From assembly GCA_015143295.1 (NCBI GenBank), contig CM026560.1:374501-438500 (forward strand): a DNA stretch of 64,000 nucleotides. The letters are read 5' to 3'. Shown piece after piece: positions 33,901 through 39,285 of this stretch. The translations under genes and the position numbers were made by a program. Source of the stretch: Tetracentron sinense. Lineage: Eukaryota; Streptophyta; Magnoliopsida; Trochodendrales; Trochodendraceae. Within the stretch, counting starts at the first letter, position 1, and every line of letters starts with the position of its first letter. A model generated the notes under the pieces. That model was not told the origin of the DNA. It did not search any database and saw only the letters and a program-made list of their open reading frames with translations.

Positions 33901-36638
33901 CTGCGGGTGCGATTGAACTCGCTAGTGGCACGTGCGATGCACGTGAGCACGAGGGGAAGGAGTTAACCACAGTTAAAAGGAATTAAAAGGGACACATGTT
34001 AACCCACGGGTGCGATTGAACTCTCCCCGAGTTCAATCGCAATTGGGTGTGATTCTGAATAGATAGATGAGTGAAAGGGTAGTTTGGGGATTAAAGTAAA
34101 ACATTAAATCAAATGCAAGGGGTAGTTTAGGAATTAAAGTAAAATATTAAATCAAATGCAAAGGGTAGTTTAGGAATTAAAGTAAAACATTAAATCAATG
34201 TTTTGTTTTTATATAAGGGTAGTTTGGGAATTTCAGCAAATTCATCTACGAAAGACTCTCGCATTATAATAGTAAAGATATATATATATATATATATATA
34301 TGTTAATATTAATATTTATACTTCATTACTTTTTATAAAAAGAATCTCATTTCTGATTTTTTATTTTTTTTTACAAAATGAGGGAGAGTGAGGCATAAGC
34401 CTCACAACTCGAGCCTTACGGCTTTGGAGATCCTAATGCCTCGCCTCACACCTTTGCCATTTAAAACATTGCTAAATAATAAAATAGTCGGAAGTAACCT
34501 TCATCATGTACACTCACCAAGATAATTAATGAAGTTACTAAAAACAACCTCTAATGACAACATACTAACATGAATACATATGGGCATGAATAATGTATTT
34601 TAATGCTTGGTTACAAGAAATGGTAAAAAACAAAAGCACAACAAATAAAAGACAAAAGGGAGTATCTAAAGCCATGAGCACCTTGATGCTTGAGTATATC
34701 ACGTGTAGCAACTTAGGTTCAAGCCCTGGTCCTTAGATTAGTGCTTGTTGTTGCAACTTGCAACTTTTAGTTCTCAGGTTCGATCCCACCTTAGCTACCA
34801 AAAACAAATGCGCAACTATACTCTAGAATTTAGTAAAGACAAAACTCTGATATGTAAAATCAATATAATCTAATGAAGAAGTCTTCCATTTCTACCATAA
34901 CTTTTAGAGCTTTCCATACACTATGATGGTAGTCCTCAATAGGAACTGCCCTCATTTCTCAATAATAATGAACGTTTGATAAAAGTGGAAGTCCAATAGA
35001 AATGGATTCTCAAGCACCATATTTCTGTTTAGGCATGCCCCCAGCATAGTTTTATATAGTGTTCAACAGGGTTTAGCTGCTATGTGTAAAACTTTTCTCA
35101 TCAGAACATAAAAACAAAACTGAATGTAAAAATCAGATAGAGTACAACATGTTCCATGATTCCATCATCATCATCAGCACATACACAGATATGCCACAAA
35201 GATAAGAACAACGTAATCATGCCATCACAATTGAAGTCTAAAAAACTCTTGCTAAGAGAAAAGAAAGTGAATCACCATCTCCAAAGAAGGAATCCGGATG
35301 CCAGTTATGTTCTTCTCTCTATCAAAACTCTGTAAAATGAGAGTCCATTGGTAAATGGATGTCAAAATAATGTATTACTTTGACCCGACCATCTATGTTT
35401 GATGAACTGACAAGGTTTAGGAGATATGCTCATTAGCCAATCACCTCATGGTACCAAGAAAACAAAGGAATGATTCCCAAGCCATCCACGACCTTCGGAC
35501 TGGTTTGTACTCCAAGTCCTCTACATGCATCAAGCAACGTATTCAGCTTTTCAATTGAATCAAGCTGAAAAGAGACCATGCTTCATAATCAGAAGAATTC
35601 TCTCCTAATGGTAAGCAAATCATCACAGCAAGAAAATTGAATATGTTGTGATACTACAAAAGAGTGAAATATTGATACCGGTGCTGGTACATATCAAAAC
35701 TCCAGAATCAATATGAAAAATGTAATGCATTCAACAGTAAAATTAATAAAACAACAGTAGTACTAGAACCAAAATAGTGATAAATATTACATATTATGCA
35801 TATAGTATTCAGGGAGACATAGTCAGGTGATAGAAGTGTTAAATATTTTTCTTCCTGGCAATAACTCAAAGATGTGATGTATAAGATGATATTTAAGGCC
35901 GTTCTTTTGCGGAGACTTATAAAGTCCGGCACTTTGCAAGTTTTGTCAATGGACAATTCGCATTTTCTTTTCAGAACTAGATGTATCGAATTGGGTTGCC
36001 AATTCCCATAAGATTTAAATGCAGCAAAATGTATGATTTCAAATCTCATTAAAATTGGTAAGACTTGAAATCTCATGATGGTAAGAATTGGTCTTGTTAA
36101 AAACCTTGACAAACTGTCTCAAATTTCCTACCAATTACCATGACAAAGTGTAAAGTGTCAAGATTTATAAGTGCAAGCAAAAGAACGGACCCTTATTGAC
36201 AAAAACAAAATAAATATGGATTCTTAAGTTCCTTACATAATTTTCTCCCTCCCGTCGGCACCAGAGGTCATGGTTTCCAGGTACAAAGAAGACATGCTCA
36301 AATCTATCTTTCAAAAGGGACATCGCCAACAAGAAATTATTGTATGTCTCTGCAACGTCACCCGCAACAAGAAGAACATCTTTCTTGTATCTGACAGTCG
36401 ATAAGCACTTCACCCAAGCCATGTTTTCTGAGTAGTCTGTATGCAAGTCCGAGAGTACAAAGACTCGCAAGCCAGATGGCTGCTCTCCATAATCACAAGG
36501 CAATATCTGAGGCCTTGGAATGCAACCCCTCTTTATGTCTCTTATGTAACTTTTAGGAACCAAATGACTGGAAAAGCAGTTTGGACGGTCTGGTTGTTGA
36601 GATAAGCTCAGGCAGCATGGGAGAAACCCCACCACCAT
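1373..36638 (-). CDS. Calcineurin-like metallophosphoesterase gene, five coding exons, 3' end off-window
   Basis: Gene-level entry. Exons 36638-36237, 35564-35445, 35329-35276, 30914-30751 and 1549-1373 join in phase (0, 0, 0, 2) with GT donors and AG acceptors at every junction. The predicted 306-residue partial protein has the full motif set of the superfamily: D64-x-H66 (SDLHTDY), GD at 93-94 (AGDVAE), GNHD at 121-124, H243 (TFSHFLP) and GHTH at 292-295. These residues bind the two metal ions that catalyse phosphoester hydrolysis; the substrate is not evident. No stop or frameshift interrupts the exons, so the gene looks functional. Introns are about 0.67 kb, 0.11 kb, 4.4 kb and 29.2 kb. 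The 29.2-kb intron is filled with nested retrotransposons. The last exon should lie left of position 1. The family assignment is solid; I give no gene name. Confidence 0.88.
1550..2607. other. Intron 4 proximal part, no gene
   Basis: Sequence upstream of exon 5 on the minus strand. It contains an imperfect local duplication of about 100 bases (around 1645-1740 and 1750-1865, sharing GCAAGTATTTAGA and AAGTTGGTTTACATCT). I see no coding potential; the short open frames match nothing I recognise. Confidence 0.5.
2608..5067 (+). mobile_element. Tat-type gypsy LTR, isolated or truncated
   Basis: It begins TGTAAGAACCCAATTTTG, closely resembling the start of the intact Tat LTR at 58868 (TGTAAGCACCCCAATTTTG). 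The right end (about 4974-5067) matches that LTR's block GGGAGTAGGTAAC plus the following CCTAACTCAA.TGAAT region. A TATA-like TGTATAAAA occurs near 3232. No gag or pol follows in the same family: the next sequence is a chromovirus RT fragment, so the LTR is a solo or broken copy. A MITE sits inside at 4238-4604. Confidence 0.65.
4238..4604. mobile_element. hAT-type MITE inserted in the Tat LTR
   Basis: This 367-bp element has terminal inverted repeats CAATGTTACAAAT at left and ATTTGTAATACTG at right. The flanks TTTTTAAG (4230-4237) and GTTTTAAG (4605-4612) match at 7 of 8 bases, as expected for an 8-bp hAT target duplication. The interior is AT-rich with repeated ATTTCTCGTGA / AAATATC words typical of subterminal repeats. 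It has no coding capacity. Confidence 0.7.
5085..6150 (+). pseudogene. Chromovirus-type gypsy fragment: RT core joined to LTR
   Basis: 5085-5430 translates to a reverse-transcriptase N-terminal part with [34 protein letters not shown] and SKIDLR, then a stop, then a frame-shifted continuation with MPFGLTN-like and FMDLMN-like segments. It then joins LTR-like sequence: CTCAGCCGATATTCTATGTC near 5780 is homologous to the minus-strand LTR near 38600, and the region ends GGGTCGTGACA at 6150. Integrase and RNase H are missing. The fragment is inactive. Confidence 0.7.
6151..7023. other. AT-rich spacer, nothing recognised
   Basis: It contains poly-T/A tracts and no ORF of note. The five bases before the copia LTR (7019-7023, GAAGG) are the left target-site copy of Copia-B. 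Confidence 0.5.
7024..7322 (+). repeat. Copia-B 5' LTR
   Basis: It is 299 bp versus 181 bp for the 3' LTR; the excess is an insertion at about 7148-7256 containing CACACACA-like sequence. It contains a TATA-like run near 7085 and ends CTCCAACT. Confidence 0.85.
7323..7334 (+). other. Primer-binding site, initiator-Met tRNA type
   Basis: TGGTATTAGAGC follows the LTR directly and differs by one base from the canonical copia PBS TGGTATCAGAGC. Confidence 0.85.
7800..8860 (+). pseudogene. Copia-B gag remnant with zinc knuckle
   Basis: Frame-broken gag. About 7985 encodes [20 protein letters not shown], the usual copia gag entry motif. The readable part 8464-8856 has an RG-rich basic stretch ([16 protein letters not shown]) followed by [21 protein letters not shown]-like residues, a derivative of the CCHC knuckle and following LHGYP motif. 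Stops occur at 8232, 8461 and elsewhere. It would form the virus-like particle if intact. Confidence 0.8.
8880..9475 (+). pseudogene. Copia-B protease and pre-integrase remnant
   Basis: [14 protein letters not shown] (about 8970-9010) is the active-site segment of a copia aspartic protease (DTGA). Further on, [13 protein letters not shown] (about 9411-9450) is the GAG-pre-integrase motif. Frame shifts separate them. Confidence 0.8.
9476..9810 (+). pseudogene. Copia-B integrase C-terminal remnant; catalytic core deleted
   Basis: Sequence jumps from the pre-integrase region to [21 protein letters not shown] and [11 protein letters not shown], the C-terminal hallmark of copia integrase. The zinc-binding and DDE catalytic region (normally several hundred bases) is absent. 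The element could not integrate by itself. Confidence 0.8.
9900..10188 (+). pseudogene. Copia-B reverse transcriptase, N-terminal piece
   Basis: It carries the linker and RT entry: [20 protein letters not shown]-like residues near 10105-10165. Coding stops at the hAT left end at 10189 and resumes at 15755 after the insertion. Copia-C at 28119-28370 has the uninterrupted counterpart. Confidence 0.85.
10401..13844 (-). pseudogene. hAT transposase, multi-exon, degenerate
   Basis: The probable start is ATG at 13844, with an in-frame TAG six codons on. Segments in order: 13811-13449 BED zinc finger (CNYC...HLAGSH) and acidic tail; after a stop, 13430-12615 DUF659 domain with [12 protein letters not shown] and VVTDNGSAF (first two catalytic Asp) and [10 protein letters not shown]; 12602-12219 middle region; 12157-11942 with HYKNQLGN, set off by likely introns; 11702-10932 hATC dimerisation domain ([37 protein letters not shown]) and an acidic Ser/Gly-rich tail; then a GK/GR-rich segment and TDDWFKA at the C-terminus. 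Full-length plant hAT transposases are 700-900 residues, as here. At least two stops and one frameshift make it a pseudogene. Confidence 0.88.
10860..10930 (-). other. G-rich tract in the transposase C-terminus
   Basis: On the minus strand this holds successive GGGG runs spaced by TA or CAA (GGGTAGGGGTAGGGGTAGGG). It encodes alternating GR/GK residues and could form a G-quadruplex in the DNA or mRNA. Confidence 0.6.
15755..16973 (+). pseudogene. Copia-B reverse transcriptase (rest) and RNase H
   Basis: It resumes RT after the h[43 protein letters not shown], then VYVDDII (about 16145) with the catalytic YVDD. RNase H follows with [40 protein letters not shown] and TDNEPT. Stops occur at 15918, 16168 and 16360, and TGA at 16971 precedes the C-terminal NVYAPV tail. 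Copia RT-RNase H is normally one frame; this copy is dead. Confidence 0.88.
17107..17115 (+). other. Copia-B polypurine tract
   Basis: GAGGGGGAG immediately before the 3' LTR, the expected second-strand priming site. Confidence 0.85.
17116..17296 (+). repeat. Copia-B 3' LTR
   Basis: It starts TGTTGATATATG like the 5' LTR and ends CTCCAACT. It is followed by TAAGG, the right target-site copy. Confidence 0.88.
17297..18350. other. Unassigned intron sequence
   Basis: No domain, terminal repeat or tandem array recognised. The 126-codon minus-strand open frame at 17382-17762 shows no motif and reads like chance. Confidence 0.5.
18351..18552. mobile_element. 202-bp TIR MITE
   Basis: The left end is GGGTCGTGTTAGAGTTCACGCA-like and the right end TGCGTGAACTCTAACATTCCCC-like; 16 bases TGTTAGAGTTCACGCA are exactly inverted apart from spacing to the GGG/CCC termini. 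GGG ends recall PIF/Harbinger MITEs, but the TA-rich flanks leave the target duplication ambiguous. No coding capacity. Confidence 0.65.
18553..19235. other. Unassigned intron sequence with short imperfect repeats
   Basis: 19070-19200 has three or four degenerate copies of AAAACGACC...TTTTAAGT of about 45 bases. GTAACACTGAAA near 19010 and TTTCGGTGTTAC near 19215 are inverted, possibly a decayed MITE; no target duplication could be fixed. Confidence 0.4.
19236..19395 (+). repeat. LTR-like direct repeat, left copy
   Basis: The block AATGTGCCTAATAAATAAGC and the following 120 bases match 21275-21396. The right copy is preceded by a purine run and TGTTG, so these look like copia LTR ends. The left copy lacks a clear start. 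Confidence 0.6.
19590..20039. mobile_element. hAT MITE family M1, copy 1
   Basis: This 450-bp element starts CAGTGTTTTAAAACCCGAAA and ends GCCGAGTTTTAATAT. It is flanked by perfect 8-bp duplications TTTTAGAG (19582-19589 and 20040-20047). The interior is dominated by ACTCGACTCGG / CGAGTCGAG words on both strands. It is homologous along its length to 32756-33214. Non-coding. Confidence 0.85.
20124..20870 (+). pseudogene. hAT-2: C-terminal transposase remnant
   Basis: [15 protein letters not shown] followed by IHTQKRK and, after a SINE insertion, [31 protein letters not shown] is the hATC dimerisation domain and tail of a plant hAT transposase different from hAT-1. The tail 20679-20870 is acidic (DLDEG). 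GCCTAGGCACCGCCTCGCCT-type words downstream (21155-21215) are typical hAT subterminal sequence. The N-terminal half is missing. Confidence 0.75.
20303..20470 (-). mobile_element. SINE-like insertion in the hAT-2 remnant
   Basis: About 168 bp interrupts the conserved transposase reading frame exactly between the KRK and LEQN motifs. The flanks AAAAGAGGAA (20293-20302) and AAAAAAGGAA (20471-20480) are a 9/10 target duplication. On the minus strand it ends in a short A-rich tail and contains GAGTTCAACTCC, like a Pol III B box (GGTTCGANNCC), indicating a tRNA-derived SINE. Confidence 0.6.
21262..21396 (+). repeat. LTR-like direct repeat, right copy, with polypurine tract
   Basis: AAAGGAGAGAG (about 21258-21269) precedes TGTTGTAATGGGCCTAATAA, a copia-like PPT/LTR junction. 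The repeat is cut at about 21396 by the next element. Confidence 0.65.
21397..22650 (-). repeat. Probable 3' LTR region of Gypsy-R
   Basis: Non-coding, starting TGTGGGAATTTCTC on the plus strand. It contains repeated pairs of CGTTGTC / GACAACGG and ACGAGGATGAAGGC-ACAACGATGGAGGC words. The opposite LTR is not present in the window, so the limits are inferred. Confidence 0.5.
22541..22548 (+). promoter_or_regulatory. TATA box for the antisense ORF
   Basis: TATAAATA in the plus orientation, about 280 bp upstream of the antisense ORF start codon, with a CT-rich leader between. This is typical plant Pol II promoter spacing. Confidence 0.6.
22820..25200 (+). pseudogene. Antisense ORF of Gypsy-R (Transposase_28-type 'putative gypsy-type transposon' protein)
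   Basis: It starts at ATG 22820 ([16 protein letters not shown]). The segment with [34 protein letters not shown] and [15 protein letters not shown] matches the plant family annotated Pfam Transposase_28, whose function is unknown. A stop at 23273 is followed by readable sequence ([14 protein letters not shown]), then a probable 105-bp intron (donor AAAAAG/GTTCG near 23446, acceptor CACGCAG/ATCC near 23550). Beyond are a basic KKKR-rich segment and a Lys/Glu-rich coiled coil (24540-25090), spread over several frames. It runs opposite to the pol genes. Despite the domain name it is not a DNA transposase. Confidence 0.72.
25201..25966. other. Spacer between the antisense ORF and integrase of Gypsy-R
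   Basis: The 3' end of the antisense transcript probably lies in the AT-rich stretch near 25250-25300. The rest has no recognised content. Confidence 0.45.
25967..27170 (-). pseudogene. Gypsy-R integrase
   Basis: In minus-strand order: EILAELH and the HHCC remnant with [12 protein letters not shown] (about 26850), the core beginning [15 protein letters not shown] and [12 protein letters not shown], then [15 protein letters not shown] and a C-terminal segment with [10 protein letters not shown] and NWEGPYIV. Frames change at least three times. The genes would insert cDNA into chromosomes if intact. Confidence 0.8.
27281..27917 (-). pseudogene. Gypsy-R RNase H end and second (archaeal-type) RNase H
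   Basis: 27917-27790 reads [21 protein letters not shown] and FDILY, the C-terminus of the RT-linked RNase H. 27787-27281 reads [34 protein letters not shown] and [11 protein letters not shown], a second RNase H with the D-E-D core. The tandem RNase H arrangement marks the Tat lineage. Confidence 0.8.
27928..28118. repeat. GC-rich dispersed repeat with central A/T microsatellite
   Basis: On the minus strand it starts CTAGGGATGGCAATATGACC and carries GGGGCAGGGCGGGGGCAG-like sequence on both sides of an AT dinucleotide run (27962-27983) and a T tract. It separates truncated Gypsy-R from truncated Copia-C. I recognise the TAGGGATGGCAAT start as a recurrent plant repeat end but cannot assign a class. 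Confidence 0.5.
28788..29371. mobile_element. hAT MITE in Copia-C with perfect 8-bp TSD
   Basis: This 584-bp element starts CAGGGGCGGGGAGGGGCC and ends GGCTCCGCCCTTG, so the termini are CAGGGGCGG and CAAGGGCGG in inverted orientation. The duplication CTGGTGAT is exact at 28780-28787 and 29372-29379, and removing the element restores the RT reading. A run of C occurs at about 28893-28910. Inside is a second inverted pair (see 28973). Confidence 0.9.
28973..29203. repeat. Inner inverted repeat nested in the hAT MITE
   Basis: The left arm (28973-29022: CCACATGTCCCTATTGACAC and onward) pairs with the right arm (about 29150-29203, ending TCAATAGGGACACGTGG). Arms are about 45-50 bp with few mismatches around a T/A-rich loop. 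It may be an older foldback MITE nested in the hAT MITE or its original core. Confidence 0.7.
29955..30147 (+). repeat. Copia-C 3' LTR
   Basis: It starts TGTTGATATATGTAATATCA and ends CTCCAACT, 193 bp. It is aligned with the Copia-B 3' LTR throughout. Confidence 0.85.
30148..30750. other. Intron 4, acceptor-distal end
   Basis: Host intron sequence from the Copia-C 3' end to the exon 4 donor. It contains two copies of TGGTAAGTCTCCTTAATTAATAAT about 45 bp apart (near 30282 and 30327). Confidence 0.5.
30751..30914 (-). CDS. Metallophosphoesterase coding exon 4
   Basis: 164 bp with acceptor CACTCAG before 30914 and donor CCGAG/GTCAGT after 30751. It encodes residues 193-246 and two bases of Arg247, beginning [14 protein letters not shown] and ending [10 protein letters not shown]243 is the metal-ligand His between the GNHD and GHTH motifs. 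The carried-over AG plus the first G of exon 5 at 1549 gives Arg, keeping the frame across 29.2 kb. Confidence 0.88.
31093..31180. repeat. 44-bp tandem duplication of TSD plus TIR
   Basis: Two exact adjacent copies of a unit starting CTAAATAAGAGTGTTTTAAA and ending CCACATACA. The duplication spans host flank and transposon end together. Confidence 0.85.
31572..31969 (+). mobile_element. Non-autonomous Helitron, plus strand
   Basis: It starts TCTTTACTATTATAATGCGA and ends with a hairpin CACGTGCATCGCACATG followed by CCACCCGCTAG, with flanking A and T as expected for Helitron insertion. 398 bp, non-coding. A second internal hairpin with CTAG (about 31840-31863) shows that the 3' end is tandemly duplicated within the element. 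Same family as 33815-34278. Confidence 0.82.
32027..32138. repeat. Foldback with about 41-bp arms
   Basis: 32027-32069 and 32098-32138 are inverted copies (ATGGTTGGAAGGATATGTGA ... complement), differing by one base in a T/A run, around a 28-bp loop containing TCTGTAAGAGACCCGTAG. It may be a short foldback element or a hairpin RNA source. Confidence 0.75.
32390..33430 (-). pseudogene. LRR receptor-like kinase gene fragment, captured
   Basis: Minus strand 33425-33223 reads [48 protein letters not shown]: the N-terminal cap and first repeat of a plant LRR receptor-like kinase. After the M1 MITE it continues at 32747-32400 with [33 protein letters not shown], then a stop and frameshifted repeats ([11 protein letters not shown]-like). 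No transmembrane or kinase part follows. It is a fragment inside the composite hAT-like element, not a working gene. Confidence 0.78.
32756..33214. mobile_element. hAT MITE family M1, copy 2
   Basis: 459 bp with termini CATAGTTC and GAACTATG and a perfect 8-bp duplication CTATGCAG (32748-32755 and 33215-33222). It is rich in ACTCGACTCG words like copy 1. Its insertion splits the LRR fragment; removing it restores the split codon region. Confidence 0.88.
33498..33605 (+). repeat. Two-copy tandem of a GAGAG-rich 50-bp unit
   Basis: CAAGAGAAACGCCCGCTAGA-type sequence occurs twice with GGCGATGGAG following. It lies between the LRR fragment and the minus Helitron, possibly 5' UTR sequence of the captured gene. 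Confidence 0.55.
33815..34278 (-). mobile_element. Non-autonomous Helitron, minus strand
   Basis: The complement starts TCTTTACTATTATAATGCGA and ends CACGTGCATCGCACGTG then CCACCCGCTAG, with A and T flanks. 464 bp. It has the same duplicated 3' hairpin as the plus copy, plus a three-copy internal repeat (ACTACCC...TTGCATTTGATTTAAT, 34075-34200). Non-coding. Confidence 0.85.
34472..35275. other. Intron 3, 5' part with a possible SINE
   Basis: 34730-34800 contains GGTTCAAGCCC and CAGGTTCGATCCCACC, both Pol III B-box-like, within a 140-bp patch; a decayed tRNA-derived SINE is possible. No other content recognised. Confidence 0.35.
35276..35329 (-). CDS. Metallophosphoesterase coding exon 3
   Basis: 54 bp, 18 codons, residues 175-192 ([18 protein letters not shown]). 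Acceptor TTTTACAG before 35329, donor GAGATG/GTGATT after 35276. Phase 0 on both sides. Confidence 0.87.
35445..35564 (-). CDS. Metallophosphoesterase coding exon 2
   Basis: 120 bp, 40 codons, residues 135-174. Acceptor TCTTTTCAG before 35564, donor CATGAG/GTGATT after 35445. It encodes [20 protein letters not shown] and ends PLFSWYHE. Confidence 0.88.
35565..36236 (-). other. Intron 1 of the metallophosphoesterase coding region
   Basis: 672 bp, GT at 36236-36235 and AG at 35566-35565. The 134-codon minus frame inside (35708-36112) has no motif and is taken as chance. Confidence 0.7.
36237..36638 (-). CDS. Metallophosphoesterase coding exon 1 (DxH, GD, GNHD motifs)
   Basis: 134 codons from ATG 36638. 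This Met (MVVGFLPCC) is the first in frame after the splice acceptor GTTATAG at 36665; the upstream open frame continues only into intron. It carries [30 protein letters not shown] and [13 protein letters not shown], three of the five catalytic motifs. Donor AATTAT/GTAAGG after 36237. The N-terminal 50 residues are Cys/Pro-rich with no clear targeting peptide. Confidence 0.88.
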
Positions 36639-37560
36639 GTGGAGACCGAGAAAAGGCTTTTGATCTATAACAACCCAATTGTACACTTACCCAATTCAGA
36701 AAAACCATCAAACTTACAAAGTATAGCAAAAGACTTGACTTCACATATGTGGAAGCATGACAGGAAAGGAAAATCAGAAATTTTATAAACCTGAATTTAG
36801 GTACCCTAATCAAATAAAGATAACATTAGAAAAGAACCCAGGTCATTTCTCAGGCCAACTAAATAATACAGATCTAAACAACAAAATAACGCCAACGATG
36901 AACTGAAAACTGCAGGAAAAAACCCAATAAATATCGGTGGCTAGAATTATAAGAAAACCCACATATTTCCAGGTGAAAGTTGCAAATTTCCATTAAAAGT
37001 TATGTGATGAATGTTTCAGAGGAATTGTTAAAATATGGTATCTAAAAGTTTCAGAACCCCATTAGAATTACAGAATATTCGCTGCTGAATTTTTGAGAAT
37101 TCTAAGTAAAACTTTTCAGAAACAACTTGAAAATTGCACGAAACCTATTAACAATTGAAAATTCTAAGAATTCAGTGGAACTAGAAAAGGGGGAAGGGTG
37201 GACCGTGAATATTTACAGCAAAGAGAGAAAAAAAAGAAAAAAAATAAGGACCAAACAGCGAAGAAAGAAAGTCGTGGAAAACGAGAGAACAAATGAAAAT
37301 CACAACCGAGAGAACTAATCTAACGAGATCAGTCAGACTTTTGGGGAAAAACTAAAAAGAAAAAAAAAAGGGCAAAGTACCTTTCCGGCAAGAGCAAGAC
37401 CGATCCTTGGGATGAGAGAGGAAAGAGTAAGAGACGTTGAAACGGGAAAAGCGAAATTATAAAACAAAACTGCTCTTTCTATTCTGGAATGGTACAGACA
37501 CCAGAGCCCCTCGAGCTCAGATGGTGGAAGGGTACCCTTGTGGAGCGAGCTCCCTGTCTC
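36639..37560 (-). other. 5' UTR, UTR intron and upstream leader of the metallophosphoesterase gene
   Basis: The acceptor at 36665 implies an upstream exon. A good donor GGAAAG/GTACTT at 37381/37380 ends a GC-richer, CT-rich stretch (about 37382-37560) with no ATG, a plausible 5' UTR exon. The transcription start and TATA box cannot be fixed. Confidence 0.5.
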
Positions 37561-37568
37561 AAGCCTCA

Positions 37569-37613
37569 ACTTCAATTGCGATTGAAACCGCTACTTCAAT
37601 TGCGATTGAAACC
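37569..37613. repeat. Two tandem copies of a 23-bp unit
   Basis: ACTTCAATTGCGATTGAAAC is repeated directly, just upstream of the presumed gene start. CAATTGCGATTGAA words also occur in the Helitrons, followed here by ACATGTGTCCCTTTTAAC as in them, so this may be a Helitron fragment. Confidence 0.6.
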
Positions 37614-39094
37614 GCTCAACATGTGTCCCTTTTAACTGTGGTTAAGATTTGAACCTTGATTTTTTTTTTTAAATACTAACCTAAGATTAAAAAACTTAAC
37701 CCGGGTTAAATATTTTCTTTTTATAACGATGGTTAGATTTTGTTATTATTATTTTATTTTTTTTAATAAAAGATATCATTTACACTACAACCAGAACACC
37801 ATTCTAAGGGGGTCTGGGCCCGTTCCCATATCAAGCGTATGCACTCCCTAACTGACAGATGTCGAACAACAAAACAGCCCTTAGACCTCATGGCAAGGGC
37901 CTTCACCACTAAGTTGTGCACAAAACCATTCTTCCTCCTAGGAATATGCATGACAACGCTTTGAAGTAGAAGGAATAAATCGGTCTTTATATCTATATCT
38001 CCCTGTAATAGTAAATTTCGAGCGCCTTACTTGAGTGTGAGACACTTGAACTTCATTGTTCAAACAATTTCCATAAGAACCCAACTTTTACACCCCTCTT
38101 TTAATCATGGTTATAAATTTTAATCATGATTAGCCAAATCTAACCCTAAGTCCAACCCTAGGTCAACTTTCGAGCTCCAAAATACCCCCTAAGAGTTAAG
38201 GGATACTTTAGGTGTGACTATGCATACCTATCAAACCATCTTGTAATGAACAAGATTAACATAATGCAATAGAGACATTAAACAGAGTGCGGAAGCTAAA
38301 ACATGAGTGAGGAAGCGTGAACTAACTTTTTCTTTTCTATACAAAGTCTATATCTCAAGTTCATAAACAAAAACATATCAAAGTAAAAGTGGACATGCCC
38401 ACCTCTCAAAATACAAAAGAGGTAAAAATCTCACAGACTCTCTCTCTCTACTAATAGTAGTCTAGATACGGCCAGACATCTAAATCTCTATCCGCCTGCG
38501 TCTGTATCAGAATAGGCGGCTCTCTCTCCTCAACATACTCTTCCTCAATCCAAGGCTCAGGGTCGAGAACATCCACAGTACCTGCCGACATAAATGTTCG
38601 GCTGAGTATGGAATACTCAGTGATTACAAGCTACTAGCTAACAATAGTAATAACGTGCACAATAGAAACAACGAGATATGGTTCATCACATAATTTAAAG
38701 CAATACTAGTAACATATGACATTCATAGCATTGAAAGTAAAGCAATGTAATAATCTTGACATGCTTGAATGAATGTAAAAACTCCGATAAATCTCATGCT
38801 TTAAAAGTCATGTCTTATTCTTGAAAATAGTCTTTCGTGTTTCTTTCAAAACTTGCTTGTCATGTTTGAAAACTTGTCCTTTTCTTGGTCTCATTCGTAA
38901 GAATCACACACGCTTGTCTTATTCTTGTAGGAATCACTTGTCTTACTTGTTTTTGTCATGACTTGACATGTTCTTGACTTGACTTGCTTGTTTTTTTGTG
39001 AGCCAGAGGTTAGTGCCATTGTAGCGACTTGTGAGTCGGGAATGTAAATTCTCTTTAATGAAATATATATATATAGAAAATGGTACACCAACCT

Positions 39095-39285
39095 CCTTGG
39101 CCGGCCCGATGTCCGGTATGATCAACTTGTTTTCTTGTGAGCCAGGTATGACATATCTTGCGATATGCCCTACCCTTGACCGGCCCAATGTCCGGCTTTA
39201 TCAACTTGTTTTCATTGTGAGTCAGGTATGACATATCCGAGGGATATGCCTTACCCTTGATCGACCCGATGTCCGGCTTTATCAT
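39095..39285 (-). repeat. Tandem repeat of about 80 bp, 2.3 copies
   Basis: The unit contains CGGCCCGATGTCCGG, AACTTGTTTTC, GTGAGCCAGGTATGACATAT. Starts are near 39101, 39180 and 39261. It lies inside the chromovirus LTR. Confidence 0.8.

Larger units (their letters stand above)
31101..34471. mobile_element. hAT-like composite element with 8-bp TSD, in intron 3
   Basis: The ends are GAGTGTTTTAAAAGTGTGTG at left and, inverted, CAATGTTTTAAATGGCAAAG at right. Both lead into GTGAGGC/GCCTCA-rich subterminal sequence. CTAAATAA flanks it exactly at 31093-31100 and 34472-34479. The left TSD and TIR are tandemly duplicated (31093-31136 = 31137-31180). The 3.3-kb interior holds a plus Helitron, a foldback, an LRR-kinase gene fragment split by an M1 MITE, and a minus Helitron. 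Confidence 0.75.

Noticed and set aside
34690-34815. A tRNA gene
   Set aside because: B-box-like words are present but no cloverleaf can be formed; at most a decayed SINE.
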